A stretch of DNA of 10,810 nt from an uncultured Flavobacteriales bacterium (GTDB taxonomy: Bacteria > Bacteroidota > Bacteroidia > Flavobacteriales > Crocinitomicaceae): NCBI GenBank assembly GCA_946479125.1, contig CAMLET010000059.1, positions 1 through 10,810 on the forward strand, given 5' to 3'. The notes under the pieces were generated by a model. That model made no database searches. It was not told the origin of the DNA and saw only the letters and a program-made list of their open reading frames with translations. Every line of letters starts with the position of its first letter. Within the stretch, counting starts at the first letter, position 1. Positions 1-6,337 of this stretch are shown piece by piece. The translations under genes and the position numbers were made by a program.

Positions 1-36
1 TCTACACTCTTTCCCTACACGACGCTCTTCCGATCT
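1..36 (+). other. Illumina sequencing adapter remnant (artefact)
   Basis: The first 36 bases match the 3' part of the Illumina TruSeq universal adapter, which contains CTACACGACGCTCTTCCGAT and ends in CGATCT. Read on the minus strand it is the familiar read-through AGATCGGAAGAGC. The biological sequence starts at 37. The adapter supplies the false ending LDRKSVV of the ketoacyl synthase frame, including its stop codon. This marks a contig end where untrimmed adapter was assembled. Confidence 0.97.
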
Positions 37-1238
37 AAACCGAAAGTATTGCTCATGGCGTAAGTCATTTCCTTTTGTTTTCCTTTTCCTAACGGGAAGT
101 CGAATAGACCAGCGAACTCAGGTTCAATTTCAGTTGTATTGATTGTTGGTGGAACAATTCCGAAACGAAGCGCGTTTACACACGCAATAGCTTCGATAGC
201 TCCGGCAGCTCCAAGTAAGTGACCAGTCATTGATTTCGTTCCTGAAACAGCTAAGCTTTTACGCTCACCGAAAACACGTTTTGCTGCGATCAATTCACTC
301 ACATCTCCTTGTGGAGTTGATGTTGCGTGCATGTTGATGTAATCCACCTGATCCGGAGTAATTCCTGCTTCACGCATTGCTTCTTCCATTCCAAGCACTG
401 CTCCGTCACCTTCAGGATGTGTTCCTGTCAAGTGGTAAGCATCAGCGGCCATTCCACCACCAACAACTTCAGCTAAAATGGTTGCTCCACGCGCAATTGC
501 ATGCTCGTATTCTTCCAGGATTAAAGCTCCGGCTCCTTCTCCCATTACAAATCCGTCACGCGTAGTATCAAACGGACGAGATGCAGCTGCATAATCCTCA
601 TTACGTTTTGAAAGTGCCTGAGCAGACGAGAATCCACCCATTGCAGATTGCGTAATTGCCGCTTCAGACCCCCCTGAAATGATCATGTTTGCTTTTCCCC
701 AACGAATGTAGTTGAAAGCTTCAATCAATGCCGTATTAGATGTCGCACAAGCCGAGACTGGACAAAAATTCACACCACGTAAACCGTACTCCATAGAAAT
801 GATTCCAGCAGCAATATCTACCAAAATACGTGGAATAAAATAAGGCGTGAAACGTGGAGTTCCATCACCTGAACAGTATTCCATCATTTGGTCCTGGAAG
901 GTTTGAATTCCACCGTTTCCAGATCCCCAGATCACTCCGATTCTGTCTCTGTTCAGTGTTTCGAAATCAATTCCGGCATTTGCAACTGCTTCGCGCACAG
1001 CAACCAAAGCGTATTGACTGAAATTATCGTATTTACGAAGTTCTTTTACATCGAAATGTTCTTTTGCGTCAAAGCCTTTCAGCTCACATGCAAAGGTGGT
1101 TTTGAACTTACTTGTATCAAATTTTGTAATTGGTGCACCACCACTTTTTCCATCAACTATTCCTTGCCAAAAATCAGCAACATTGTTACCAAGTGGAGTC
1201 AACGCCCCCATTCCGGTAATTACTACTCGTTTTGTCAT
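37..1238 (-). CDS. fabF: beta-ketoacyl-ACP synthase II (3' end lost to adapter)
   Basis: This is a condensing enzyme of type II fatty acid synthesis. It elongates acyl-ACP with malonyl-ACP in the cytoplasm. Counting from the chosen start, the Cys-His-His triad is Cys164 (in VSACATS), His304 (in NMHATSTPQGD) and His340 (in KSMTGHLLGAAG), very close to the E. coli FabF positions. The thiolase-fold N-terminal half begins with MTKRVVITGMGALTPLG, which is where family members start. An upstream ATG at 1313 would add 25 residues translated from a repeat-rich spacer and is rejected. About 400 native residues are visible, ending at SNTFGF; the last dozen or more, including the usual Gly-Gly-x-Asn segment, are missing because adapter sequence replaces them. 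It lies 81 bases downstream of the MIP18-family gene on the same strand. No acpP gene, the common neighbour of housekeeping fabF, is seen, so this may be a second copy (inference). Confidence 0.93.
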
Positions 1239-1260
1239 ATTACTTTGATTTAGGATTGAA

Positions 1261-1315
1261 GATTGCTGATTTCGGATTTTTTGAATTCGTAATCCGAAAT
1301 TCGTAATCCGCAATC
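1261..1315. repeat. Short direct and inverted repeats in the sufT-fabF spacer
   Basis: The spacer is built from a few recurring words. AATTCGTAATCCG occurs twice in direct orientation, at 1284-1296 and 1298-1310, with a period of 14. TTTCGGAT (1270-1277) is inverted as ATCCGAAA (1292-1299), and GATTGC (1261-1266) is inverted as GCAATC (1310-1315). The arms could form an imperfect hairpin in the mRNA between the two genes. From memory, similar GATT/CGGATT word-repeats occur between genes in other Bacteroidota, but I cannot confirm a family here. Confidence 0.7.
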
Positions 1316-1319
1316 TATA

Positions 1320-1625
1320 TTATAAAAATCCTAGTTCCAGTTTCGCTTCTTCGCTCATCATGTCTTTGTCCCATGGTGGATCAAAAACAATATGAACCGT
1401 AGCTTCTTTCACTTCTTCAATTGTCTCCACTTTTTCCTTTACATCTTTCGGTAAGGATTCAGCTACCGGACAATTTGGTGAAGTCAAGGTCATGTCAATT
1501 TCAACATGCATTTCTTTTGAAATACGCACTTCATAGATTAGTCCCAACTCATAGATGTCCACTGGAATTTCCGGGTCAAAAATGGTTTTGAGAACTTCAA
1601 CTACTTTATCTTCAATTGTTGCCAT
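1320..1625 (-). CDS. sufT: MIP18/DUF59-family Fe-S assembly protein (SufT-like)
   Basis: This is a 101-residue single-domain protein of the MIP18 (DUF59, PaaD-like) family, whose members help mature or transfer iron-sulfur clusters. The family signatures are clear: FDPEIPVDIYELGLIYEV at residues 16-33, the conserved TSPNCP with Cys52, and a C-terminal DPPWDKDMMSEEAKLELGF. It starts 15 bases after the sufE stop and follows sufS-sufE, the classic Bacteroidota arrangement in which this gene closes a suf operon. It lacks the longer N-terminal domain of some SufT proteins, so the symbol is used for the short form. The exact biochemical step is not established for this type; a role as cluster carrier or client-maturation factor is inferred from family and context. 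Confidence 0.88.
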   Translation of the reverse strand: MATIEDKVVEVLKTIFDPEIPVDIYELGLIYEVRISKEMHVEIDMTLTSPNCPVAESLPKDVKEKVETIEEVKEATVHIVFDPPWDKDMMSEEAKLELGFL

Positions 1626-1640
1626 ATATCTAAACTAGCG

Positions 1641-2051
1641 CTATGCGTTTGCAATAGCCAATAATTTTATCTTTTTTACCATACTCGCCAAACCGTTTGC
1701 ACGTGTTGGGGAAAGGTGTTCCTGCAAACCTATTTCGCGAATGAAAAACAAATCTGTTTTTGCCACGTCAGCAGGTGTTTCGTTATCTAAAACGCGGATC
1801 AGTAATCCCACAATTCCTTTTGTAATGATTGCATCAGAATCTGCAGTCAAATGCATTTTTCCGTCTTTCACTTCGGCATCAAGCCAAACTCTGCTCTGAC
1901 ATCCTTCGATCAAACGGTCTTCTGTTTTCTTAGCTTCTTCAATGAGTGGTGTTTCTTTTCCAAGTTCAATAATGTACTCGTATTTCCCCATCCAATCATC
2001 GTAAACTTCGAAGTCGTCTATAATTTCCTGCTGTTTTTCCTGGATTGTCAT
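1641..2051 (-). CDS. sufE: cysteine desulfuration protein SufE
   Basis: SufE accepts the persulfide sulfur from SufS on its own cysteine and passes it to the SufBCD scaffold. The protein has 136 residues, close to the 138 of E. coli SufE. The acceptor is Cys51 in the motif EGCQSRVW, at the same position as in E. coli. The C-terminal segment IGLQEHLSPTRANGLASMVKKI is the family's helix motif. It starts 3 bases after the sufS stop, so translation is probably coupled and the two partners are made together. The start has no Shine-Dalgarno sequence, like nearly all genes here. Confidence 0.95.
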   Translation of the reverse strand: MTIQEKQQEIIDDFEVYDDWMGKYEYIIELGKETPLIEEAKKTEDRLIEGCQSRVWLDAEVKDGKMHLTADSDAIITKGIVGLLIRVLDNETPADVAKTDLFFIREIGLQEHLSPTRANGLASMVKKIKLLAIANA

Positions 2052-2054
2052 GAT

Positions 2055-3290
2055 CTATTTTAACATTGAAATACTTTTTTCTACAGCAGTAATGAAGATG
2101 TCGATTTCTTCTTTTGTATTGTAGAAAGCAAATGAGGCGCGAACCGTCCCCGGAATACCAAAAATTTCCATTAATGGTTGTGTACAATGGTGTCCGGTTC
2201 TAACAGCAATCCCTTGTTTGTCCAATAATGTCCCAATATCAAACGGATGAATTCCATCCACATGAAAAGAAACAACACTGGTTTTATTTTTTGCCGTTCC
2301 GATGATTCTCACACCTTCAAAAGTGGAAAGCAAGTCTTGGGCATAATCAGCCAAATCACGTTCATATTGCTCTACTTCTTCAACAGCAAACTGCTGGAAA
2401 TAATTGAGCGCATGTCCCATACAAATTCCACCTGCAATATGCGGCGTTCCAGCCTCAAATTTAAAGGGAAGTTCGTTATATGTTGTTTTGTCAAAAGTCA
2501 CTTTCGCGATCATATCTCCACCACCTTGGTACGGAGGCATTTTATCCAATAAATGTTCTTTTCCGTATAGAATTCCGCAACCTGTTGGACCAAAGACTTT
2601 ATGTCCGGAGAACACGAAAAAGTCACAATCCAAATCACGAACATCAATTGACGTATGTTGAACACTTTGGGCTCCATCAACCAAAACAACAGCTCCTACA
2701 GCATGTGCTTTTTGAATGATTTCCTTGATAGGATTGATTGTTCCAAGCGTATTCGAAATATGCGTAACAGAAATCAACTTGGTCTTAGAGTTCAATAAAC
2801 CTTCAAAAGCTGGAATATCAAGTTCTCCTCGTTTGTTGATGGGAATCACTTTTAAAACCAAACCAAAACGCTCACAAGCCATTTGCCATGGAACAATGTT
2901 GGAATGGTGTTCCATTTGTGAGATCATAATCTCATCGCCTTTACTCAACAATTGACAATAAGAGTTGGCAACTAAGTTTATTCCGGCTGTTGTTCCACTG
3001 GTAAAAATGATCTCTTCTCTTTTCTCGGCGTTCAGATAATTCTGAATGAACACTCTGGATTCTTCGTACTCGTTTGTTGCCTTTTGACTAAGGTGGTGAA
3101 CTCCGCGGTGAATATTGGCGTTATCCATACTGTAATACTGATTGATCGCATTCAGTACGTGCTGCGGTTTTTGTGACGTTGCACCGTTGTCAAAGTAAAT
3201 CAGATTCTTGCCATAAACCTGTTGTCGAAGCGCTGGAAAATCCTGTCTGATATCTCTGACGCTGAATTTTCTTCGATTGAGTCGTTCCAT
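2055..3290 (-). CDS. sufS: cysteine desulfurase SufS
   Basis: A pyridoxal-phosphate enzyme that converts cysteine to alanine and holds the released sulfur as a persulfide for SufE. It has 411 residues, normal for the family. Lys231 in SGHKVFGPTG is the Schiff-base lysine. Cys369 in RTGHHCTQP is the persulfide cysteine, with the tight RTGHHC context of the SufS (group II) class. The N terminus DIRQDFPAL...NLIYFDNGATSQKP is typical; the ATG at 3290 gives about nine residues before the family's usual beginning. It heads the sufS-sufE-sufT group; sufBCD are not next to it, because the upstream neighbour is a divergent lipoprotein gene, so the scaffold genes must lie elsewhere. A strong Shine-Dalgarno sequence and an out-of-frame ATG lie 20-40 bases upstream (separate entries). 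Confidence 0.95.
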   Translation of the reverse strand: MERLNRRKFSVRDIRQDFPALRQQVYGKNLIYFDNGATSQKPQHVLNAINQYYSMDNANIHRGVHHLSQKATNEYEESRVFIQNYLNAEKREEIIFTSGTTAGINLVANSYCQLLSKGDEIMISQMEHHSNIVPWQMACERFGLVLKVIPINKRGELDIPAFEGLLNSKTKLISVTHISNTLGTINPIKEIIQKAHAVGAVVLVDGAQSVQHTSIDVRDLDCDFFVFSGHKVFGPTGCGILYGKEHLLDKMPPYQGGGDMIAKVTFDKTTYNELPFKFEAGTPHIAGGICMGHALNYFQQFAVEEVEQYERDLADYAQDLLSTFEGVRIIGTAKNKTSVVSFHVDGIHPFDIGTLLDKQGIAVRTGHHCTQPLMEIFGIPGTVRASFAFYNTKEEIDIFITAVEKSISMLK

Positions 3291-3313
3291 ACCACAAAGA
3301 TAACCTGATTCAT
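3200..3313 (-). CDS. Possible short ORF overlapping the sufS start
   Basis: A 37-codon frame runs from the ATG preceded by the strong Shine-Dalgarno sequence, and ends with TGA at 3202-3200, inside the first 30 codons of sufS. The predicted peptide begins MNQVIFVVWNDSIEEN. It contains no cysteine, so it is not an obvious cysteine attenuator. No family is recognised. It could be a regulatory upstream ORF controlling sufS translation, or a chance frame. A one-base assembly error that hides an N-terminally extended sufS is a third option. Confidence 0.22.
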   Translation of the reverse strand: MNQVIFVVWNDSIEENSASEISDRIFQRFDNRFMARI

Positions 3314-3328
3314 TGAGATTACCTCCTT
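3311..3328 (-). promoter_or_regulatory. Strong Shine-Dalgarno sequence upstream of sufS, serving an out-of-frame ATG
   Basis: On the minus strand AAGGAGGT (3328-3321) is followed after 7 bases by ATG (3313-3311), an ideal ribosome-binding arrangement. The sufS ATG lies 23 bases further on and is in another frame. Starts elsewhere in the window (fabF, sufE, the lipoprotein, RAYT, tlyA, the acetyltransferase, uxs) have A/T-rich leaders without such a motif, as expected in Bacteroidota where the anti-Shine-Dalgarno of the ribosome is sequestered. The motif is directly visible; a regulatory function is inference. Confidence 0.5.
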
Positions 3329-3405
3329 GTTCATATTTATTCTAAATAAAATGAGTTAAAATCCGGAAAATGTTCATTTTCATTCCAACCTTCTAAGTAT
3401 TACTG

Positions 3406-3413
3406 TATCTTCG
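3406..3413 (+). promoter_or_regulatory. Possible -7 box for the lipoprotein-sigma-anti-sigma operon
   Basis: TATCTTCG is close to the Bacteroidota -7 consensus TAnnTTTG and lies 17 bases before the ATG at 3431. I see no clear TTG at the expected -33 position, so the site is weak as a housekeeping promoter. An ECF sigma may instead read its own promoter here; this cannot be judged from one sequence. Confidence 0.28.
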
Positions 3414-3430
3414 AATTAAAATAACTAACA

Positions 3431-4072
3431 ATGCAGCGTATTCTGTGCTTTGCTTTCGGAATTCTACTACTTACAGCATGTGAAAAATACAGGTTAAAAC
3501 AACCCGCATTTATTGCTTTCAGCTGGGGGTATGTAAATAATTCTGAAACCAATAAGATCAACAATATCAAGTTCTACATGACCGACTTTACAGTTACTGG
3601 TTTTAGAACTAAAGGTGATGATGTTATTATGACAAAACCCGTTCCGGAGGTACAATTTTCTTGTACTGGGAACTCATCAATCGGTCTGGGAATTGACGTT
3701 CCAGTTGGAGAATACGAAACATTCCAACTTACGATGAACATTCCAAAAAAATCACCTGGATTGGTTTTAACCGGAACACACTTTAACGGAACTGAAGATG
3801 TTGCTGTTCGAATAGAATGGACAGATGAAGTAAGCATGGATTTTCTTGCTGACAAAATCTTCGAGTTGAAGAAAAAGAAGAACTATCAAATGGAATTGGG
3901 AATTGATGTTGCCAAACTTTTTGAAAATATTTCTGCGAACAATTGGACCTTAGCGCAAATTGCAAACGAGGCTACAGGACCAACTTATGTTTTTAACGTA
4001 AACCAGAACCAAGGCCTATTCGCGAAAATCAATAACTCGTTGAAGAGCGCTGTTTATCTCAAAGCACCATGA
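3431..4072 (+). CDS. putative lipoprotein, first gene of the sigma/anti-sigma operon
   Basis: A 213-residue exported protein. The N terminus has a signal peptide with a lipobox: hydrophobic ILCFAFGILLLTAC with Cys17 as the lipidation site. The next residues, EKYRLK, are not strongly acidic, so I see no clear surface-export signal and it may stay facing the periplasm. The mature part looks beta-rich, with alternating stretches such as NNIKFYMTDFTVTGF and a VPVGEYETFQLTMNI segment that recalls the immunoglobulin-like or transthyretin-like domains of DUF4382-type lipoproteins; I would not assign the family firmly. Its stop overlaps the sigma gene start by four bases (ATGA), so it is cotranslated with the sigma factor. 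That suggests a role connected to the signal sensed by the operon, for example a partner or ligand for the barrel domain of the third gene (inference). Confidence 0.85.
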   Translation: MQRILCFAFGILLLTACEKYRLKQPAFIAFSWGYVNNSETNKINNIKFYMTDFTVTGFRTKGDDVIMTKPVPEVQFSCTGNSSIGLGIDVPVGEYETFQLTMNIPKKSPGLVLTGTHFNGTEDVAVRIEWTDEVSMDFLADKIFELKKKKNYQMELGIDVAKLFENISANNWTLAQIANEATGPTYVFNVNQNQGLFAKINNSLKSAVYLKAP

Positions 4073-4587
4073 TAAATGAATATCAACATATCATTGAAGG
4101 GTGCGTAAATTGGGAACGCACAGCTCAGGAAAAGCTCTATAGAGCATTCTCAAAGGATCTATTTAAAGTATGCAGACTTTATGGAACAGACTCAGAAGAT
4201 GCTGAGGATATGCTTCATGATGCCTTCATGCACATATTTAAAAATATCGGATCATACAATTTCACTGGATCCTTCGAAGGTTGGCTTCGAAGGGTTACGG
4301 TGAATTCTTGTTTACAAGCTCTCCGTAAGCGCAAAACATTTACTCAGCTTTCTGAGGCAACTTATGCCGATGTTCCCGAAGAGGAAGAAACAGAAACGCG
4401 TTTGCCATTTGGTGCAATTTTGGAAGAGATCAACAGGCTTCCACAAAAAGCAGGTTTGGTATTGAAGTTATATGCACTTGAAGGATGGAGTCACGCCGAA
4501 ATTGCTGAGGAATTGGAAATTTCTGTTGGTACATCCAAATCTCAATTGAACTACGCTCGCAGTGTATTGAAGCAAAAATTAGCGTGA
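4069..4587 (+). CDS. ECF-type RNA polymerase sigma factor
   Basis: A 172-residue group 4 (extracytoplasmic function) sigma factor that should direct RNA polymerase to a small stress or envelope regulon. The sigma-2 region spans about residues 20-90, with DAEDMLHDAFMHIFKNIGSY and the -10-contacting FEGWLRRVTVNSCLQALRK. The sigma-4 helix-turn-helix spans about residues 115-170, with LPQKAGLVLKLYALEGWSH followed by AEIAEELEISVGTSKSQLNY. It overlaps the lipoprotein gene by four bases upstream and the Dma-like gene by four bases (GTGA) downstream, a layout expected of a sigma with its own anti-sigma. By context it resembles the ECF21-type factors paired with dual membrane-spanning anti-sigmas in Bacteroides; that subgroup assignment is inference. 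Confidence 0.93.
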   Translation: MINEYQHIIEGCVNWERTAQEKLYRAFSKDLFKVCRLYGTDSEDAEDMLHDAFMHIFKNIGSYNFTGSFEGWLRRVTVNSCLQALRKRKTFTQLSEATYADVPEEEETETRLPFGAILEEINRLPQKAGLVLKLYALEGWSHAEIAEELEISVGTSKSQLNYARSVLKQKLA

Positions 4588-6119
4588 GTTTAAACCAGGA
4601 TCATAACGAAAAATTTGCTCAACAGCTGAAACAAGGCTTTGAGAACTGGGACGCAGGAAGTCCGGGTGATTCGTTATGGAATAAACTCAACTCTTCTTTA
4701 GACAATATAAATGTTTCCAATTCTTTGGAAGATGCATTTAATCAATGGGATAATCCGGCTCCGACAAATTCCGTTTGGGATAAATTAAACGCTTCTTTAA
4801 ATAAAGAAGTACTTGATAACAGAACACCGGCTGATGATGCTCAGAGTTTATCTGCAGCATTCAATGATTGGAACGTGGAGGAACCAACTGATCTTTGGAA
4901 TAAGTTAGACGAAGAACTTTCAACCACAGCTGTTTGGGACAAATTGTCGAGCAGTTTGAACGAAGAAGGTGACGCATTTGTTGATTCTAAATTCAAAGCA
5001 GCTTATCACGAATGGTCTACAGGCACAAATCATGACGGTTGGACAAAATTAGACGATGCGCTTTCACGTGAACGTGTTTGGAACAAACTTGCTGTTACGC
5101 TTACACAACCTGTTGGATTACCTTCTGTTTGGTGGAAATACGCTGCCAGCTTAATTGCATTTACATTCCTGAGCTTCTTTATGAACGATCAGATTAATGA
5201 TACACTTCTTGTTAGAACAGAAGCTCTAAACCAAACAAACGGTGTTGGGTCGGAAGTGAATTCAGGAAATAACCGACAAAACAATACTATTGACATTGTT
5301 ACAAACGGAGCAAATCCTGAAAACGGAAATGAAAATCGTTTGGTGCTAAATAATGATCAACGTAATCAGGAAAACAATGGGGGAAATCAAAATCCTGACA
5401 ACAACAACAACGTAGCAGATAATTCTACAAATAACAGTACCAACCCAACAGTTACGAATACAGATTCGAATGCTGGGAACGAGTCTGTGGTTTACGATAA
5501 TCTAGCGTTTTTATACCCAAGAGGATTTGAAGAAGCTGATAATTGTTCGAATGTGAAAAGAACTCATTTCTATGAACCTCAAAGAAGTTTCCTGAGCACC
5601 ACATTTGCCTTCGGAACGCAATTGTCGCAATCTAGAAATGATAACAGAAGTACATTAAGCAGTACTGCACCAGGTTTGGGATTAGCTGTTGATCTTGCTT
5701 TCAACAGACATTTTAATCGTTGGGGGTTGACACAGGATTTTGGTTACGTTCAGTTTAACCAATTGAACGGAGATTTTGTAAAAGGTCGTTATCAAAATTC
5801 AAAACAACAGTTAAGCACGCTTCAGGCTGCAACAGGTGTTTTCTACTCTTTCAATAGATTTGATGTAAATGGTGGAGTTGTGTTTACGAGAATTCTGAAT
5901 GGTTTGGAGCAAGAAGACAACAAGATTATTAACGTTTACAATACCAATAGAATTCAAACAGGTATCAACGCCGGAATTACATACAATATTTCTCCAAAAA
6001 GAGATAAAGTTCGTTACGGAGTTGGACTTCAATATCAGTGGATTCCTAATGTGAATGCGGGAACAACCACATTTAGAGATGTGCAAGGATTAAAACTTCA
6101 AGCTAAAATTTCATTTTAA
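4584..6119 (+). CDS. dual membrane-spanning anti-sigma factor-like protein (Dma-like), W-repeat / TM / Asn-rich linker / OM beta barrel
   Basis: A 511-residue protein starting at GTG, overlapping the sigma gene stop by four bases. Four parts can be read. Residues 14-174 are soluble, with tandem motifs of the form F..W...(P)...W.KL...L. Residues about 183-200 (WWKYAASLIAFTFLSFFM) are the only membrane helix. Residues about 213-300 are a disordered linker with 30 Asn among 88 residues. Residues about 335-511 alternate hydrophobic and polar residues like a small, perhaps eight-stranded, outer-membrane barrel and end in LKLQAKISF, the C-terminal Phe typical for barrel insertion. There is no N-terminal signal peptide, so the repeat region should be cytoplasmic, the helix in the inner membrane, the linker crossing the periplasm and the barrel in the outer membrane. 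This is the layout reported for Dma anti-sigma factors in Bacteroides thetaiotaomicron. I infer that it holds the neighbouring sigma factor and releases it on an outer-membrane signal. Sigma binding by the repeats is not proven. Confidence 0.85.
   Translation: MSLNQDHNEKFAQQLKQGFENWDAGSPGDSLWNKLNSSLDNINVSNSLEDAFNQWDNPAPTNSVWDKLNASLNKEVLDNRTPADDAQSLSAAFNDWNVEEPTDLWNKLDEELSTTAVWDKLSSSLNEEGDAFVDSKFKAAYHEWSTGTNHDGWTKLDDALSRERVWNKLAVTLTQPVGLPSVWWKYAASLIAFTFLSFFMNDQINDTLLVRTEALNQTNGVGSEVNSGNNRQNNTIDIVTNGANPENGNENRLVLNNDQRNQENNGGNQNPDNNNNVADNSTNNSTNPTVTNTDSNAGNESVVYDNLAFLYPRGFEEADNCSNVKRTHFYEPQRSFLSTTFAFGTQLSQSRNDNRSTLSSTAPGLGLAVDLAFNRHFNRWGLTQDFGYVQFNQLNGDFVKGRYQNSKQQLSTLQAATGVFYSFNRFDVNGGVVFTRILNGLEQEDNKIINVYNTNRIQTGINAGITYNISPKRDKVRYGVGLQYQWIPNVNAGTTTFRDVQGLKLQAKISF
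4623..5105 (+). repeat. Tandem W-rich repeats in the cytoplasmic region of the Dma-like protein
   Basis: Diverged protein-level repeats begin at residues 14 (GFENW...LWNKLNSSL), 48 (AFNQW...VWDKLNASL), 88 (AFNDW...LWNKLDEEL) and 137 (AYHEW...GWTKLDDAL). Half units VWDKLSSSLNE (117-127) and VWNKLAVTL (165-173) follow the third and fourth. Each unit has a paired-Trp pattern F..W followed about 10 residues later by W.KL, then a short Leu-rich helix. The DNA copies are too diverged for recent duplication; the pattern is kept at the amino-acid level, which suggests selection for a repeated binding surface. Confidence 0.85.
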
Positions 6120-6255
6120 TTCCAACCTTTCAAAAAGATCTGAATCAATAAGAAAACAAGGTTAAATCAATAAAACTAGATTTGCTGTGATTTTCTCCAA
6201 AAATTACTACCACAGCGAATTCATTAGTAGTTAGGTAGAACTGAACAACTAGTGC
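6120..6255 (+). other. 3' untranslated spacer, no gene seen
   Basis: This AT-rich stretch lies between the Dma-like stop and its terminator. I find no credible ORF and no strong structure; a five-base ACTAC/GTAGT inversion is too weak to call. It is probably the 3' untranslated tail of the operon. Confidence 0.5.
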
Positions 6256-6283
6256 AAAGAGAGATGAAAGTCTCTCTTTTTTT
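6256..6283 (+). terminator. rho-independent terminator of the sigma/anti-sigma operon
   Basis: AAAGAGAGA (6256-6264) and TCTCTCTTT (6271-6279) form a perfect nine-base-pair stem with the loop TGAAAG, and the T run continues to 6283. It lies about 140 bases after the Dma-like stop. The A-rich left arm gives a U run on the minus strand too, so it may also stop transcription coming from the RAYT side. Confidence 0.85.
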
Positions 6284-6293
6284 GTGCTGCTGT

Positions 6294-6313
6294 GGAGGAT
6301 GTCCTCATCCTGC
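6294..6313 (-). repeat. REP-like palindrome, downstream of the RAYT gene
   Basis: GGAGGATGTCCTCATCCTGC contains two mutually exclusive hairpins: GGATG/CATCC with the loop TCCT, and a GAGG/CCTC stem overlapping it. Its reverse complement is identical to 6984-7003 on the other side of the RAYT gene. It begins 11 bases after the terminator T run. Confidence 0.82.
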
Positions 6314-6337
6314 ACGAGCATGCACTTAACTAGCAAA

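Noticed and set aside
888..1253. 121-codon plus-strand frame antisense to fabF
   Set aside because: It lies opposite well-conserved fabF sequence and its composition resembles no protein family; an overlap shadow.
1239..1313. 25-residue N-terminal extension of fabF from an upstream ATG
   Set aside because: The extension is translated from the word-repeat spacer, and the protein family begins at MTKRVVITGMG.
3366..3381. GAAAAT/ATTTTC hairpin between sufS and the lipoprotein gene
   Set aside because: A six-base, A/T-only stem is expected by chance in AT-rich DNA; no U run or operator symmetry supports it.
5811..6086. 91-codon frame antisense to the barrel region
   Set aside because: The plus-strand barrel with its C-terminal Phe explains this sequence; the antisense frame shows no motif.
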